The notes beneath the pieces were generated by a model. The model ran no database searches. It was not told where the DNA came from and saw only the letters and a list, made by a program, of their open reading frames with translations. Below, in pieces: positions 34,261-43,956 of a stretch of 64,000 nucleotides of DNA; position 1 is the first letter of the stretch, and each line of letters begins with the position of its first letter. The translations under genes and the position numbers were made by a program. This DNA comes from JAGVSR01 sp964458265 (GTDB lineage: Bacteria > Pseudomonadota > Alphaproteobacteria > Rhizobiales > Hyphomicrobiaceae): the NCBI GenBank assembly GCA_964458265.1, contig CAYWIF010000005.1, positions 1 through 64,000 on the forward strand. Reading direction: 5' to 3'.

Positions 34261-35094
34261 GTGTCGGTTTCCTTGGCGCGCCGGCTGGGCAAGGGACCGG
34301 TCGAAGACCATGGGCCTCTTTCGGCGGTTGAAATGCCGAGGGCGCGCGCTTTGGGTAGGGTTGAAGGATGGATTGGTTGAATGTGCGGGAACGCGCGCAG
34401 GCTCTCGCCGGCTGAGTCTGCCGGACGGGGGCCGCCAAGGACTCGTTGGAGCCGGGTGACGGTTGAGCGGGCTGCACGCGAAAGGGGCATTATCTGGGTT
34501 CAAGTTTGCCCCGCCGGATGCTTAGGCATTCCGGCAGGTGGTTGACAGGGTGGATGCCACGCGTCGCTTGCGGCAACAGGCACCATCGGATGACGCGGCC
34601 CGGGAGCCCCCTTTCAACGGGCGCCGAGCGAGCCGCATGCAATGGACATCGCGTCCGTTCCGTCGCGGCGCGGTCGTTTCGGCATCTGAGACTTTGGAGG
34701 ATCGTGGGCTGGCCACAGTCCACCAAGTGTGGACGCTCTGGCCGGCTCGATATCTCTTCCAGTTCTTCGCCGATCCGCGCAAACGCCCGTCGCAGACATG
34801 GCCGCATGGCCGACGCAGCTGCCCAGTTCCGCACCTTCAGGAATTGCTTTTCCCGGCAAGGACTTAGGATCTGGCGCGCGACTTCCTACGGCTCCGACGA
34901 GACGCGGAGAAACAGAACGCAAGCGAAGTGTAACGGGTTCGCAGTCCTGGTGACAAGAGTGTTCAGGTGACCACAGCCACCGTGAAGCGTGCCAACCCGC
35001 CATCCAGCATGCGGCGATCTGGCAAAATATTTGTTAAAGTGCGGCAGATTCTGAACTTTTTCGTCTGTTTATGCCAGGAAAATAGCGCGGAGAA
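34261..35094. other. 834-bp spacer, RNase E leader and divergent promoter
   Basis: No gene with coding character is seen on either strand. The minus-strand side must hold the promoter and a probably long 5' leader of the RNase E gene, which is often the target of autoregulation. The plus-strand side near 35020-35094 is AT-richer and must hold the amidase promoter. No defined RNA element could be recognised. Confidence 0.5.
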
Positions 35095-36444
35095 ATGCCG
35101 GGGGGGCCTCCAAGATTTGTCAGTCTTATGCTCGCTGCTGTTGCGGTGGCGGGAGCGGTGGTGGTATTGCGCCCTGCCACGGCAACGGCCCAAGCAAATT
35201 TATCTGATGTGTTACAGTGGCTTAAATCAGAGACGACCGCGCAAACGACCATCGAAAAGCCGGCTCAACCCGTCTCTCCCGCGCCGGTGGCTACCCCACC
35301 CCAATCGGAAGCAACCGCAGTCGGCATACTTGGCGATAAAGCCGAGACCCTGTTCCAGCTCACCTTGACCCGCGGCGTCACAGCTGAGGTCTATACGCTT
35401 GCCAACCCCTACCGGGTTATCGTCGATCTGCCCGGTGTTTCGTTCAAGCTTCCCGCCGAGTCCGGACGCGACGCGCGCGGACTCGTCAGCGCCTTCAGAT
35501 ACGGTCAGTTCGATGAAGGCAAGGCCCGCATCGTCCTGGATACGACAGGCCCAATCGCCATCGCCAAGGCGGCGATGACGAATGCTCGATCGGGTCCCGG
35601 TGTGGTGTTGACCATCGAACTGAAGTCGACCGATGCGGCCGCATTCGGTGACGGTACCGGCGGCGGCCGCAAGCCGCCTGCGGCCGCAGAGAGCCCAACC
35701 GATCATGCGACGCCCGCGCTTCCCAAGCGCGCCACGGCAAAGCCCATTATCGTCATAGATCCGGGCCATGGCGGGATCGATCCGGGCGCGGTCGGAGCCG
35801 CAAATCTGCTTGAAAAAGACCTGGTCCTGAGGGTGTCCCGTCGCGTGCGGGAACTACTTGAGCAGTCGGGCCGCTACGATATCGTCGTGACGCGCGCACG
35901 TGACGTGTTCGTATCCCTAAGCGAACGCCTAAAAATCTCGCGCCAAGCCGGCGCCGACCTGTTCATATCGATCCACGCCGACAGCATTGAGCAGGCCTAT
36001 GCCCAGTCGATCAAGGGTGCGACGGTCTATACGCTCTCCGAACGCGCCTCCGACGCCGAGGCCCGGGCGATCGCAGAGAAGGAAAATGCGTCCGATCTCA
36101 TCGCCGGTCTCGACGTAGCGGGTGGCGAAGAGAATGATGACGTTAAAAATATCCTCCTTGACCTGATGAAGCGCGAAACAGCGAATTTCTCGGCCGAGTT
36201 CTCGCGCACGCTCGTTGCAAAGTTGAAATCGAACATTTCCCTGTCGCGCGATCCGGAACGGGCCGCAGCCTTCAAAGTGCTGCGGCAGACGCACGCACCG
36301 TCGGTGCTGGTAGAACTTGGTTACGTGAGCAATCCGGACGAGTCGCGTCAGATGCAATCGGCGCGCTGGCAGGAAAAAGTCGCCAAATCGATCGTCACGG
36401 CGGTTGACACCTACTTCTCGAAACGCGCTTCCGTGTCGCGATGA
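35095..36444 (+). CDS. N-acetylmuramoyl-L-alanine amidase with AMIN domain
   Basis: A 449-residue periplasmic protein: signal peptide (VSLMLAAVAVAGAVVVLRPATATA), AMIN targeting domain (about 80-180, VYTLANPYRVIVDLPGVSF) and Amidase_3 domain (about 215-445). The zinc and catalytic residues are visible in VIDPGHGGIDPGA, the Glu of NLLEKDLVL, FISIHADS and LVELGYVSNPDE. It removes stem peptides during cell separation (AmiC type). A GGAG stands only three bases before the ATG, which is tight; an internal ATG (residue 12) is possible. PBP1A follows 244 bp downstream. Confidence 0.93.
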   Translation: MPGGPPRFVSLMLAAVAVAGAVVVLRPATATAQANLSDVLQWLKSETTAQTTIEKPAQPVSPAPVATPPQSEATAVGILGDKAETLFQLTLTRGVTAEVYTLANPYRVIVDLPGVSFKLPAESGRDARGLVSAFRYGQFDEGKARIVLDTTGPIAIAKAAMTNARSGPGVVLTIELKSTDAAAFGDGTGGGRKPPAAAESPTDHATPALPKRATAKPIIVIDPGHGGIDPGAVGAANLLEKDLVLRVSRRVRELLEQSGRYDIVVTRARDVFVSLSERLKISRQAGADLFISIHADSIEQAYAQSIKGATVYTLSERASDAEARAIAEKENASDLIAGLDVAGGEENDDVKNILLDLMKRETANFSAEFSRTLVAKLKSNISLSRDPERAAAFKVLRQTHAPSVLVELGYVSNPDESRQMQSARWQEKVAKSIVTAVDTYFSKRASVSR

Positions 36445-36602
36445 TTGAGGGAGTTGTACGGAATTGTGGAACGGTGGAGCACCTATACCAGCGGACCGCC
36501 GTATCCGACGATGTTGCGCCATAATTCATGCTATCCTGTAGACTCGGCCCATCGGGATTGCTGCGCTGCGGCAAGTCGTTTAACTAGGCCTGATAATTCA
36601 GC

Positions 36603-36619
36603 GGCAACTTTCCGTTGCC
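36603..36619. repeat. Small hairpin in the amidase-PBP1A spacer
   Basis: GGCAAC-TTTCC-GTTGCC is a six-base perfect stem 70 bp before the PBP1A start. No T-run follows. It could be a leader structure. The remainder of the 244-bp spacer shows nothing else. Confidence 0.3.
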
Positions 36620-36688
36620 ACAACCGCCGGCAGCACCTCATCGGACACCTGGTGATCGAGTGATGCTCAAGGCCCAATTCCGGAACGC

Positions 36689-39280
36689 ATGCGAGCCCCA
36701 GTCTACCCGCCCCCGGCCGAACCCAAAAAGAAGCGGCGCCGCAAAAGCCTGCTGCTAACCTTCCTCGGCTGGAGCTTCGGATTTTTCGTCGTGGCGTTCG
36801 TCGGCGTGTCGGCGGCGATTGGTTGGCTGCTTTTCGAAGCCTCGAAAGATCTCCCCGACTACGAGAGCCTCGCGCGCTACGAGCCGCCCGTCATGACCCG
36901 CATTCATGCACATGACGGGTCGCTCATTGCCGAGTATGCACGCGAGCGGCGCATCTTCGTGCCGATCAACACGGTACCCAAGCGCGTCATCGCCGCGTTC
37001 CTGTCGGCCGAGGACGCCCGCTTCTACGAGCACGGCGGGATCGATTTACAGGGTGTGGCGCGTGCCGCCATCAAGTATATCGAGACCAAGGCAACCGGTC
37101 GCGGCAGCATCCAAGGCGCCTCGACAATCACGCAGCAGGTCGCCAAGAACTTTCTGCTGACCAGCGACCGCACCTTCGACCGCAAGATCAAGGAAGCGAT
37201 CCTCGCGATCCGCATCGAGCGGGCCTATCCGAAGGACAAAATCCTAGAGCTCTACCTGAACGAGATCTACCTCGGGATTGGCGCATACGGTGTCGCGGCT
37301 GCCTCGCTCAATTACTTCAATAAGGAACTCAAGGACCTTACGCTGGAAGAGGCGGCCTACCTCGCCGCTTTGCCGAAAGCACCGAACAATTACCATCCCT
37401 TCCGCCATCGCCAGAAGGCGCTGGAGCGCCGGAATTGGATTCTCGAACAGATGGCGGAAAACGGGTTCATAAAGGACGAGGAAGCCGTCGCTGCCAAAGC
37501 CAAGCCTCTCGAAGTGAAGTTCCGTCAGTCCGGCGCGCATATTTTCGCCGCGGAATACTTCGCCGAGGAGGTGCGCCGCTCGCTGCATGCGCGCTACGGC
37601 GAAGAAAAGCTGTATGCCGGCGGCCTGTCCGTCCGCACGACGCTGAACCCGCGCTTGCAGGAAATGGCGCGGCTGTCGTTAATCGACGGGCTCGTCGCCT
37701 ACGACAGGGACCAGGGTTGGCGCGGTCCGGTATCCAAAATCGACATTTCCGGCGACTGGGGCATCCCACTCGGCGCCATGGACATTCCCACCGACATCTT
37801 GCCATGGCGGCTTGGCGTCGTTCTTGAGGGTGGCAAAGACAAAGCTGTCGTCGGGTTGCGCCCCGCCCGCCAGCAGGACGGGACGTTGACCAAGGATCGC
37901 GAGGCCGTCGAGATTACTTTAGCCGAAGTGAAGTGGGCCAAAGTCCCCACGACCAAGGCGGTGCCGAAAGCGATCACAGACATTCTTGCTCCAGGCGACG
38001 TGATTTATGTCGCCCCGAAAGATCCGCGTAAACTCGATGGCGTCTGGTCGCTGATGCAGATCCCGGAGGTCGCAGGCGGACTCGTTGCGATGGACCCGCA
38101 CACCGGTCGTGTGCTCGCGGTAGCGGGCGGCTTTTCCTTCGCGATGAGCCAGTTCGATCGTGCCATCCAGGCGAAACGTCAGCCCGGCTCGTCGTTCAAG
38201 CCTTTCGTGTACGCAGCCGCGCTCGACAACGGCTACAAGCCCACGTCGATCATCCTCGACGCCCCCATCGAGATCGAGCAGGGCCCCGGCCAGGACATCT
38301 GGAAACCGGAAAACTACGACAAGGAAAAATCTTTCGGGCCGACGACTTTGCGGGTTGGCGTTGAGAAATCCCGCAACCAGATGACGGTGCGTTTGGCGCA
38401 GGATGTCGGCATGCCGATCATCACCGAGTACGCCAAGCGCTTCGGCATCTATGACGACCTGCTACCCGTTCTGTCCATGTCGCTCGGCGCGGGCGAAACA
38501 ACGCTCCTGCGCATGGCGACGGCCTATTGCATGCTTGCCAACGGCGGCAAGGAAGTCCGTGCCACATTGATCGACCGCATACAGGATCGTTGGGGCCGCT
38601 CGGTCTGGAAGCACGACGCCCGCGAATGCGTTGGATGCGCCGCCGAAACGTTCGACGGTCAGTCCGAACCCGAGATTCCCGATGATCGCAAACAGATCAT
38701 CGATCCCCACAGTGCCTACCAGATGACCTCGATCCTCGAGGGCGTGGTCCAGCGCGGCACGGCGACCGTGTTAAAGTCCCTCAATCGGCCGGTTGCGGGC
38801 AAGACAGGCACGACAAACGAAGAGAGAGACGCCTGGTTTGTCGGGTATACGCCCGACATGGTCGTCGGCGTTTACGTCGGCTTCGACACGCCCCGACCCA
38901 TGGGCAAGGGCCGCACGGGCGGCGGCGTTGCGGCACCGATTTTCGGCGATTTCATGAAGCGCGCATTGGCGGACGAGCCAGCCGCACCGTTCCGGGTCCC
39001 GCCTGGGTTGAAGCTCGTACGCGTGAACCTGAAGACCGGCCTGCGCGCCGAACCCGGCGCTACGCAAGCCATACTCGAGGCCTTCAAGCCGACAGAAGAG
39101 CCAGACGACGCCTATTCGATTATCGGCTTCCAGGTCAGCGATACAGGCACATCCCCGGGCTCGGCGACGGAGGACACCGCAGGCGGTGGCTACTCGCCGC
39201 AATCCGATGCCTGGACAGCGACCTCGACGCCGCCGGGCAATGCTCCCGCCCCGCCGCCGCCACGTCCCCCCGGTTGGTGA
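36689..39280 (+). CDS. mrcA: Penicillin-binding protein 1A (bifunctional class A PBP)
   Basis: An 863-residue protein: a basic cytoplasmic tail, a membrane anchor (about 24-50) and a GT51 glycosyltransferase domain (EDARFYEHGGID, GRGSIQGASTITQQVAKN, KDKILELYLNEIYLG). An inserted OB-like region and the transpeptidase follow, with SSFKPF (SxxK serine), SRN and GKTGTTNE (KTG). It polymerises and cross-links peptidoglycan. The C-terminal 50 residues are a Pro/Ser-rich tail. It follows the amidase gene, giving a cell-wall pair. Confidence 0.95.
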   Translation: MRAPVYPPPAEPKKKRRRKSLLLTFLGWSFGFFVVAFVGVSAAIGWLLFEASKDLPDYESLARYEPPVMTRIHAHDGSLIAEYARERRIFVPINTVPKRVIAAFLSAEDARFYEHGGIDLQGVARAAIKYIETKATGRGSIQGASTITQQVAKNFLLTSDRTFDRKIKEAILAIRIERAYPKDKILELYLNEIYLGIGAYGVAAASLNYFNKELKDLTLEEAAYLAALPKAPNNYHPFRHRQKALERRNWILEQMAENGFIKDEEAVAAKAKPLEVKFRQSGAHIFAAEYFAEEVRRSLHARYGEEKLYAGGLSVRTTLNPRLQEMARLSLIDGLVAYDRDQGWRGPVSKIDISGDWGIPLGAMDIPTDILPWRLGVVLEGGKDKAVVGLRPARQQDGTLTKDREAVEITLAEVKWAKVPTTKAVPKAITDILAPGDVIYVAPKDPRKLDGVWSLMQIPEVAGGLVAMDPHTGRVLAVAGGFSFAMSQFDRAIQAKRQPGSSFKPFVYAAALDNGYKPTSIILDAPIEIEQGPGQDIWKPENYDKEKSFGPTTLRVGVEKSRNQMTVRLAQDVGMPIITEYAKRFGIYDDLLPVLSMSLGAGETTLLRMATAYCMLANGGKEVRATLIDRIQDRWGRSVWKHDARECVGCAAETFDGQSEPEIPDDRKQIIDPHSAYQMTSILEGVVQRGTATVLKSLNRPVAGKTGTTNEERDAWFVGYTPDMVVGVYVGFDTPRPMGKGRTGGGVAAPIFGDFMKRALADEPAAPFRVPPGLKLVRVNLKTGLRAEPGATQAILEAFKPTEEPDDAYSIIGFQVSDTGTSPGSATEDTAGGGYSPQSDAWTATSTPPGNAPAPPPPRPPGW

Positions 39281-39420
39281 AGCGCACCTTGCCCACACTT
39301 TATCGTGTCGTCATACGGTCCGTCGCCGCCGTACGGCGTTTACAGGACCGCAGGCCAACACTATATGCGGGGCTTCCGGTTTCAACGACTGCCACGCCAT
39401 TGCTCTGAAAGGTCTGTTCC

Positions 39421-40552
39421 ATGCGCGCTGAAGCGCAAAAAACCGTCGACAGCATCCAGGAAGCGCTCGCGCTTCTGAGGAGGTATCTTTGACCCGGACC
39501 ACGCCGAAGAGCGCCTGGCCGAACTGAACCGCCGTGCAGAAGACCCGGCCCTTTGGTCGAAACCTGCAGAGGCCCAAAAGGTCATGCGCCAGCGCCAGAC
39601 GCTGGAAAAGTCGCTGTCGAGCTTCAAACGCATGCAGCAGGAACTCGACGACAACGTCACGCTGATCGAGATGGGCGAAGCCGAAGGCGACGCCGCGACG
39701 GTAGCGGAGGCTGAAGGCCTGCTGACCAAGCTCGATCACGAAGTCCAGAGCCGCAGTGTGGAGGCGCTGCTCTCGGGCGAAGCTGACGGCATGAACACCT
39801 ACCTCGAAGTGCACGCCGGCGCCGGCGGTACCGAAAGCCAGGACTGGGCCTCCATGCTGCTGCGTATGTATATGCGCTGGGCCGAGCGTCGCGGATTCAA
39901 GGTCAAGTTGATCGACGAAAGCCCCGGCGAAGAGGCCGGCATTAAGTCGGCAACACTTGAAATCGAAGGCGAGAATGCATTCGGGCTGCTGAAAACCGAA
40001 GGCGGCGTGCACCGCCTCGTGCGAATCTCACCCTACGATTCGAACGCTCGCCGCCACACGAGTTTCGCGTCCGTCCAGGTCTATCCCGTCATCGACGACA
40101 CGATCGACGTCGACATCAACCCGGCCGACGTCGATATCTCGTTTGCGCGCTCTTCGGGTGCGGGTGGCCAGCACGTCAACCGCACGGAAAGCGCGGTGCG
40201 GCTTGTCCACAAACCGACCGGCATCGTCATTTTCGCTCAGGAGCAGCGCTCGCAGCACCAGAATAAGGACATCGCTTTCAAGCGCCTGAAGGCCCGACTT
40301 TACGAAATGGAACTGAAGCGCCGCGAAGAGAAAGCCTCCGCCGATCAGGCCGCCAAGACCGACATCGGCTGGGGTCACCAGATCAGGTCTTATGTTTTGC
40401 AGCCTTATCAGCTCGTCAAGGACCTCCGCACAGGCGAGCAATCGACCGCGCCCGACAACGTGCTTGACGGCGACCTCGATCCTTTCATCCAAGCCACGCT
40501 CTCAGCCCGCATCAAGGGTGGCAATGGCGCGGTCGTCGAGGACATCGAGTAG
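39421..40552 (+). CDS. prfB: Peptide chain release factor 2, programmed +1 frameshift
   Basis: The full protein of about 376 residues requires a frameshift. ATG 39421 reads 23 codons to CTT TGA (39487-39492), and the +1 frame continues as GAC CCG to the stop at 40550-40552. The shift site is AGGAGG-TAT-CTT-TGA, with an internal Shine-Dalgarno three bases before the slippery CTT, the classical prfB arrangement. The catalytic GGQ is in GAGGQHVNRTESAVR. The stop-recognition tripeptide region reads RISPYDSNARRHTSF, that is SPY where enterobacteria have SPF. It releases peptides at UGA and UAA and is autoregulated through the UGA. Confidence 0.95.
39478..39492 (+). promoter_or_regulatory. prfB programmed frameshift element
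   Basis: The element consists of internal Shine-Dalgarno AGGAGG (39478-39483), spacer TAT, slippery CTT and in-frame TGA (39490-39492). Low RF2 lets the ribosome slip +1 past the UGA; high RF2 ends translation early. Confidence 0.95.
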
Positions 40553-40555
40553 CGC

Positions 40556-40768
40556 TCAGCCGCCTTGCCGCGCCGAAAGGATCTCGATGCGATCGTCCGC
40601 TTCCAGGCGCCAGCTTTCGCGGCTTCGCGCGGGCACGAACGCACCGTTGACGGCCGTGGCAACACGCGTCCCGCCCAGATCTTCCGCTGCGAGAAGTTCG
40701 GCCAGCGTCTCCGCCCGCGTTTCGCGCAACGCGCCGTTTACCGTCAGCGAAATCGTCTCAGACCGCAT
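40556..40768 (-). CDS. thiS: Sulfur carrier protein ThiS
   Basis: A 70-residue ubiquitin-like protein (ISLTVNGALRETRAETLAELL) ending in EILSARQGG, the C-terminal Gly-Gly that is adenylated and thiocarboxylated for thiazole synthesis. It stops three bases after the prfB stop on the opposite strand. The thiazole partners thiG, thiO and thiE are not in this window; thiC lies 10 kb away at 51376. It is 17 bp downstream of a coiled-coil gene on the same strand. Confidence 0.85.
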   Translation of the reverse strand: MRSETISLTVNGALRETRAETLAELLAAEDLGGTRVATAVNGAFVPARSRESWRLEADDRIEILSARQGG

Positions 40769-40785
40769 CGTTGGGCCGCCGTTGG

Positions 40786-41160
40786 TTACGACAAGAGTTT
40801 GCCTTCGAGTTGGATGATGCAGCTGTCGATGTTGTGTAGGATCTCTTCCGTATGCACGAGATCCTTTTCCAGCCGTTCTACATCATCCGAATGATCGTCG
40901 TCGTTGAAGGCAGACGATAACCGGCCGAGTGCGGCGAAGAACCCCTTTTGTCGCCGGCTGCGGGCCGACGCGCGTTCCGCTTTGGCTTCCGCCGCCCTTG
41001 CGCGCTTGAGTTCCGCGGCGACGCGTCTTTTCAGAAGCGCCACTTCCTTTTTCTTATGCCGCAATTCTTTGATCGCCGATTTCGCCTCTGCCGGCGAATG
41101 AACTTTGACCGTCACTTCGGTCCCGACAATCGTCGCAAACCGCATGTCCCTAAGTTGCAT
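40786..41160 (-). CDS. Coiled-coil hypothetical protein
   Basis: A 124-residue cytoplasmic protein with a long Lys/Arg/Ala-rich heptad region (about 25-75) and an acidic stretch (FNDDDHSDDVERLEKD) before a second short helix. I do not recognise the family. It may be co-transcribed with thiS (17-bp gap), but no functional link is evident. Confidence 0.6.
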   Translation of the reverse strand: MQLRDMRFATIVGTEVTVKVHSPAEAKSAIKELRHKKKEVALLKRRVAAELKRARAAEAKAERASARSRRQKGFFAALGRLSSAFNDDDHSDDVERLEKDLVHTEEILHNIDSCIIQLEGKLLS

Positions 41161-41462
41161 GCTTAAATGTCCCCGCCGGGCGGATCGCCTACGAATGGCA
41201 ACGCTACATGGTCGCTGGGCCGAGGTCAGCCGCCACGCGAAAAAGAATAGTTATCTGCAACTCGTCTGGATCGTTAACGTTTAGCCACGCGACGCTAGGA
41301 CAGATACGCTGACGGCTGGAATTGAACAATTGCCTCAAATGACCTGTGGGCATGCGGAGCGGAGGCCGTGCGCCGCTGCGACATCCGAGCCTTGGCACTG
41401 GTTCGATAGCGCACAACCCGATATCGAATGTTGCATCAAAAACGGCAACGGACGGGCTCACC

Positions 41463-43226
41463 GTGAACATTCTAGGGATCGTTACCAAGTCGCATGACAC
41501 GGGTCTCGCGCTGCTCCAGAACGGTCAGCCGTCCTACATCCTGGAAGAAGAGCGCTTCAACCGCCAGAAGCACACGTTGGAATTCCCTGCCAATTGTCTC
41601 GACACGATTTTTGGTGATGCGGGCCTGTCGTTTGACGACATCGATGTGCTGACGACACCGTGGGACATGGATCGTCTCCGACCCACCTTCTTCAAAAACG
41701 TCACCGACAAGCTGCCGTCGAGCCTCAACCTCCTGCGGCCCGGCGCGCACCGCGTGCAGGCATCGGCCATCGTGAACCTGCCGTTCCGGCTTTGGATGGG
41801 CCTCGGCAAGCGCTACGGCTACCGGAATGTGCCCAAGCTCGTTCAGGTCTCCCACCACAACTCGCACGCAGCCGTCTTCAACGTCTCGCCGTTTGAGGAA
41901 GCTGCCATCCTGGTCATGGACGGCTATGGCGACGACACCTCGACGAGCGGATACATTGGCCAGGGCACCAAGCTGGAGCGCGTCTGGCACAGTCACTTCT
42001 TCGACAGTCTGGGCATGCTCTATACATGCGTAACCGAATACCTCGGCTTCAAGGTCTTTGAGGAAGGTACCGTCATGGCGCTTGCCGCCTGTGGCGGCCC
42101 GACTTACGTCGAAAAATTTCGCGATCTGATCCAGCTTCTGCCCGACGGCCAGTTCCGCATCAATCGCGACTACATCTCCTTCGATACGCACGGTCTCGTC
42201 CGTCCGTTCAAATGGAAATTCTACCAGACGTTTGGTCCGCCCCGGTCGCGCAAGGATCCGATGACCGACCATCACCGCGACATCGCCCATGCTCTGCAAG
42301 TGGTGGTCGAGGAAACGATCCTCCACATCGTACGCGATATGGAAAAGCGCCAGTCCTCGCGCAACCTCGTCATTTCCGGCGGCGTCGGGCTCAACTGCGT
42401 GGCCAACGCCCGCATCTTGCGCGATACCAAATTCGAGCGCGTCTGGGTTCCCCCGTGCGCCTCCGACACCGGCGCGCCGCTGGGGTCCGCGCTCTGGCAC
42501 TGGCACCAGACGCTCGGCAACCCCCGCACCTTCGAGATGAAGCATGCCTTCTACGGCAAGGGTTTCACCGACGCCGAGATCAAGGCGGCGCTCGACAACG
42601 CGGGGCTCAAGTACAAGAAATTTGAGGAAGCTGATCTGTTGCGGCATGTGGCCAAACTATTGAGCGAACAGAAGATCGTTGGCTGGTTTCAGGGCCGCGC
42701 CGAGATGGGCCCGCGCGCGCTCGGCAATCGCTCGATCCTGTCGGACGCACGCGATAACAAGGTGAAGGAGCTGATCAACGCCAAGATCAAGCATCGGGAA
42801 GCCTTCCGCCCGTTCGCGCCCGTCGTGCTTCTGGAGCGCGCGCAGGAATTTTTCGAGGTATCGCAGCCCGACCCGTTCATGACGCTCGCCCCGCGCATTC
42901 ATCCCGATAAGCTTTCGCTCATCCCTGCTGCGGCTCACGTCGACGGAACAGGCCGCATTCAAACCATCGAGCGATCCGAAAACCCGCGCTATTACGGCGT
43001 GATCGAGGAGTACGCGAAGATCACCGGCATCCCCGTCATTCTCAACACGAGCTTCAATCGTCAGGAGCCAGTGGTGAATTCTCCCGAGCAGGCAATTTCA
43101 TGCTACCTGCGCACGGACATGGATTGTCTTGTCATGGGCGATTACTACACCGAAGATCGCAACGCCGATGCGGTCAGGTATGCCCGCGAAAACTTCGTTT
43201 CGGTGCCCGCCGCAGGCAGCGAATAG
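41463..43226 (+). CDS. Carbamoyltransferase, NodU/CmcH/TobZ family
   Basis: A 587-residue protein. The N-terminal Kae1-like domain begins VNILGIVTKSHDTGLALLQNG, has the metal motif SHHNSHAAVF (HxxxH) and VMDGYGDDTST. The C-terminal adenylation/carbamoyl-transfer domain has GWFQGRAEMGPRALGNRSIL, AFRPFAPVV and LNTSFNRQEPVV. Such enzymes make carbamoyl-adenylate from carbamoyl phosphate and ATP and pass it to a hydroxyl. GTG 41463 starts the conserved domain; an ATG 117 bases upstream is in frame but the extra residues lack character. The acceptor is unknown: no nod, antibiotic or sugar-assembly genes adjoin it. Confidence 0.9.
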   Translation: MNILGIVTKSHDTGLALLQNGQPSYILEEERFNRQKHTLEFPANCLDTIFGDAGLSFDDIDVLTTPWDMDRLRPTFFKNVTDKLPSSLNLLRPGAHRVQASAIVNLPFRLWMGLGKRYGYRNVPKLVQVSHHNSHAAVFNVSPFEEAAILVMDGYGDDTSTSGYIGQGTKLERVWHSHFFDSLGMLYTCVTEYLGFKVFEEGTVMALAACGGPTYVEKFRDLIQLLPDGQFRINRDYISFDTHGLVRPFKWKFYQTFGPPRSRKDPMTDHHRDIAHALQVVVEETILHIVRDMEKRQSSRNLVISGGVGLNCVANARILRDTKFERVWVPPCASDTGAPLGSALWHWHQTLGNPRTFEMKHAFYGKGFTDAEIKAALDNAGLKYKKFEEADLLRHVAKLLSEQKIVGWFQGRAEMGPRALGNRSILSDARDNKVKELINAKIKHREAFRPFAPVVLLERAQEFFEVSQPDPFMTLAPRIHPDKLSLIPAAAHVDGTGRIQTIERSENPRYYGVIEEYAKITGIPVILNTSFNRQEPVVNSPEQAISCYLRTDMDCLVMGDYYTEDRNADAVRYARENFVSVPAAGSE

Positions 43227-43298
43227 CAACGTCGTCTGCGGCGGCCCCTCTGCCCAGCCCCAAGGTCACTCGGCAGTTGGCGCATTCTCGGAGGCACA

Positions 43299-43952
43299 AT
43301 GAACGAACGGGTTGAAGCGAGCGGGCTCAAGGCGGCGATCATTCCGGTGACACCGTTCCAGCAGAACTGCACTCTGATCTGGGATGCGGCCACCAAGACC
43401 GGCGCTGTCGTTGATCCCGGCGGGGACGTGAGCCAGATCCTGGCAGCCATTTCCGAAACCGGACTGCAAATCGAAAAGATCCTACTCACTCACGGTCATA
43501 TCGACCATGCCGGCGGGGCGGACGAACTCCGCCAGAGCCTGGGCGTGAAGATCGAGGGGCCGCACAAGGCCGACAAAATTTTGCTCGACAACCTGGAGGC
43601 GCAGGGCGACGCCTACGGCCTGCCCGCCAAAAACGTCACGCCCGATCGCTGGCTCGATGAGGGCGATACGGTGACGGTCGCGGGACACACGTTCGAAATT
43701 CTTCATTGCCCCGGCCATTCGCCAGGTTCGGTGGTATTCGTCAACAAGCGCCAGAAGTTCATGCTGGCGGGCGACGTCATTTTCCGCGGCTCGATCGGTC
43801 GTACGGATTTCCCTTACGGCGACCATGACGCCCTGATTACCGCGATCAAGACCAAGCTCTTTCCGCTGGGGGACGAATTCGCCTTCATCTGCGGTCACGG
43901 TCCAACGAGCACCATTGGTGCTGAACGCCGGTCCAATCCGTTTCTAACCTGA
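43299..43952 (+). CDS. MBL-fold hydrolase (glyoxalase II-like)
   Basis: A 217-residue metallo-beta-lactamase-fold protein with HGHIDHAGG (HxHxDH), HCPGHSPGSVVF, the bridging Asp in MLAGDVIF and the final histidine in ICGHGPTSTIGAER. The size and layout fit the short glyoxalase II/YcbL class. ATG 43299 has GGAGG five bases upstream. It lies 72 bp after the carbamoyltransferase gene on the same strand and may be co-transcribed. It converges with the following gene at a four-base gap. Confidence 0.9.
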   Translation: MNERVEASGLKAAIIPVTPFQQNCTLIWDAATKTGAVVDPGGDVSQILAAISETGLQIEKILLTHGHIDHAGGADELRQSLGVKIEGPHKADKILLDNLEAQGDAYGLPAKNVTPDRWLDEGDTVTVAGHTFEILHCPGHSPGSVVFVNKRQKFMLAGDVIFRGSIGRTDFPYGDHDALITAIKTKLFPLGDEFAFICGHGPTSTIGAERRSNPFLT

Positions 43953-43956
43953 AGCG

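Noticed and set aside
39490..39492. In-frame TGA at codon 24 of prfB as a nonsense mutation
   Set aside because: The internal AGGAGG, spacer and CTT slippery codon match the known programmed frameshift site, and the +1 frame continues as an intact RF2.
41472..42647. Long minus-strand open frame opposite the carbamoyltransferase
   Set aside because: It lacks family features and lies across conserved carbamoyltransferase motifs. It is a product of high-GC codon bias.
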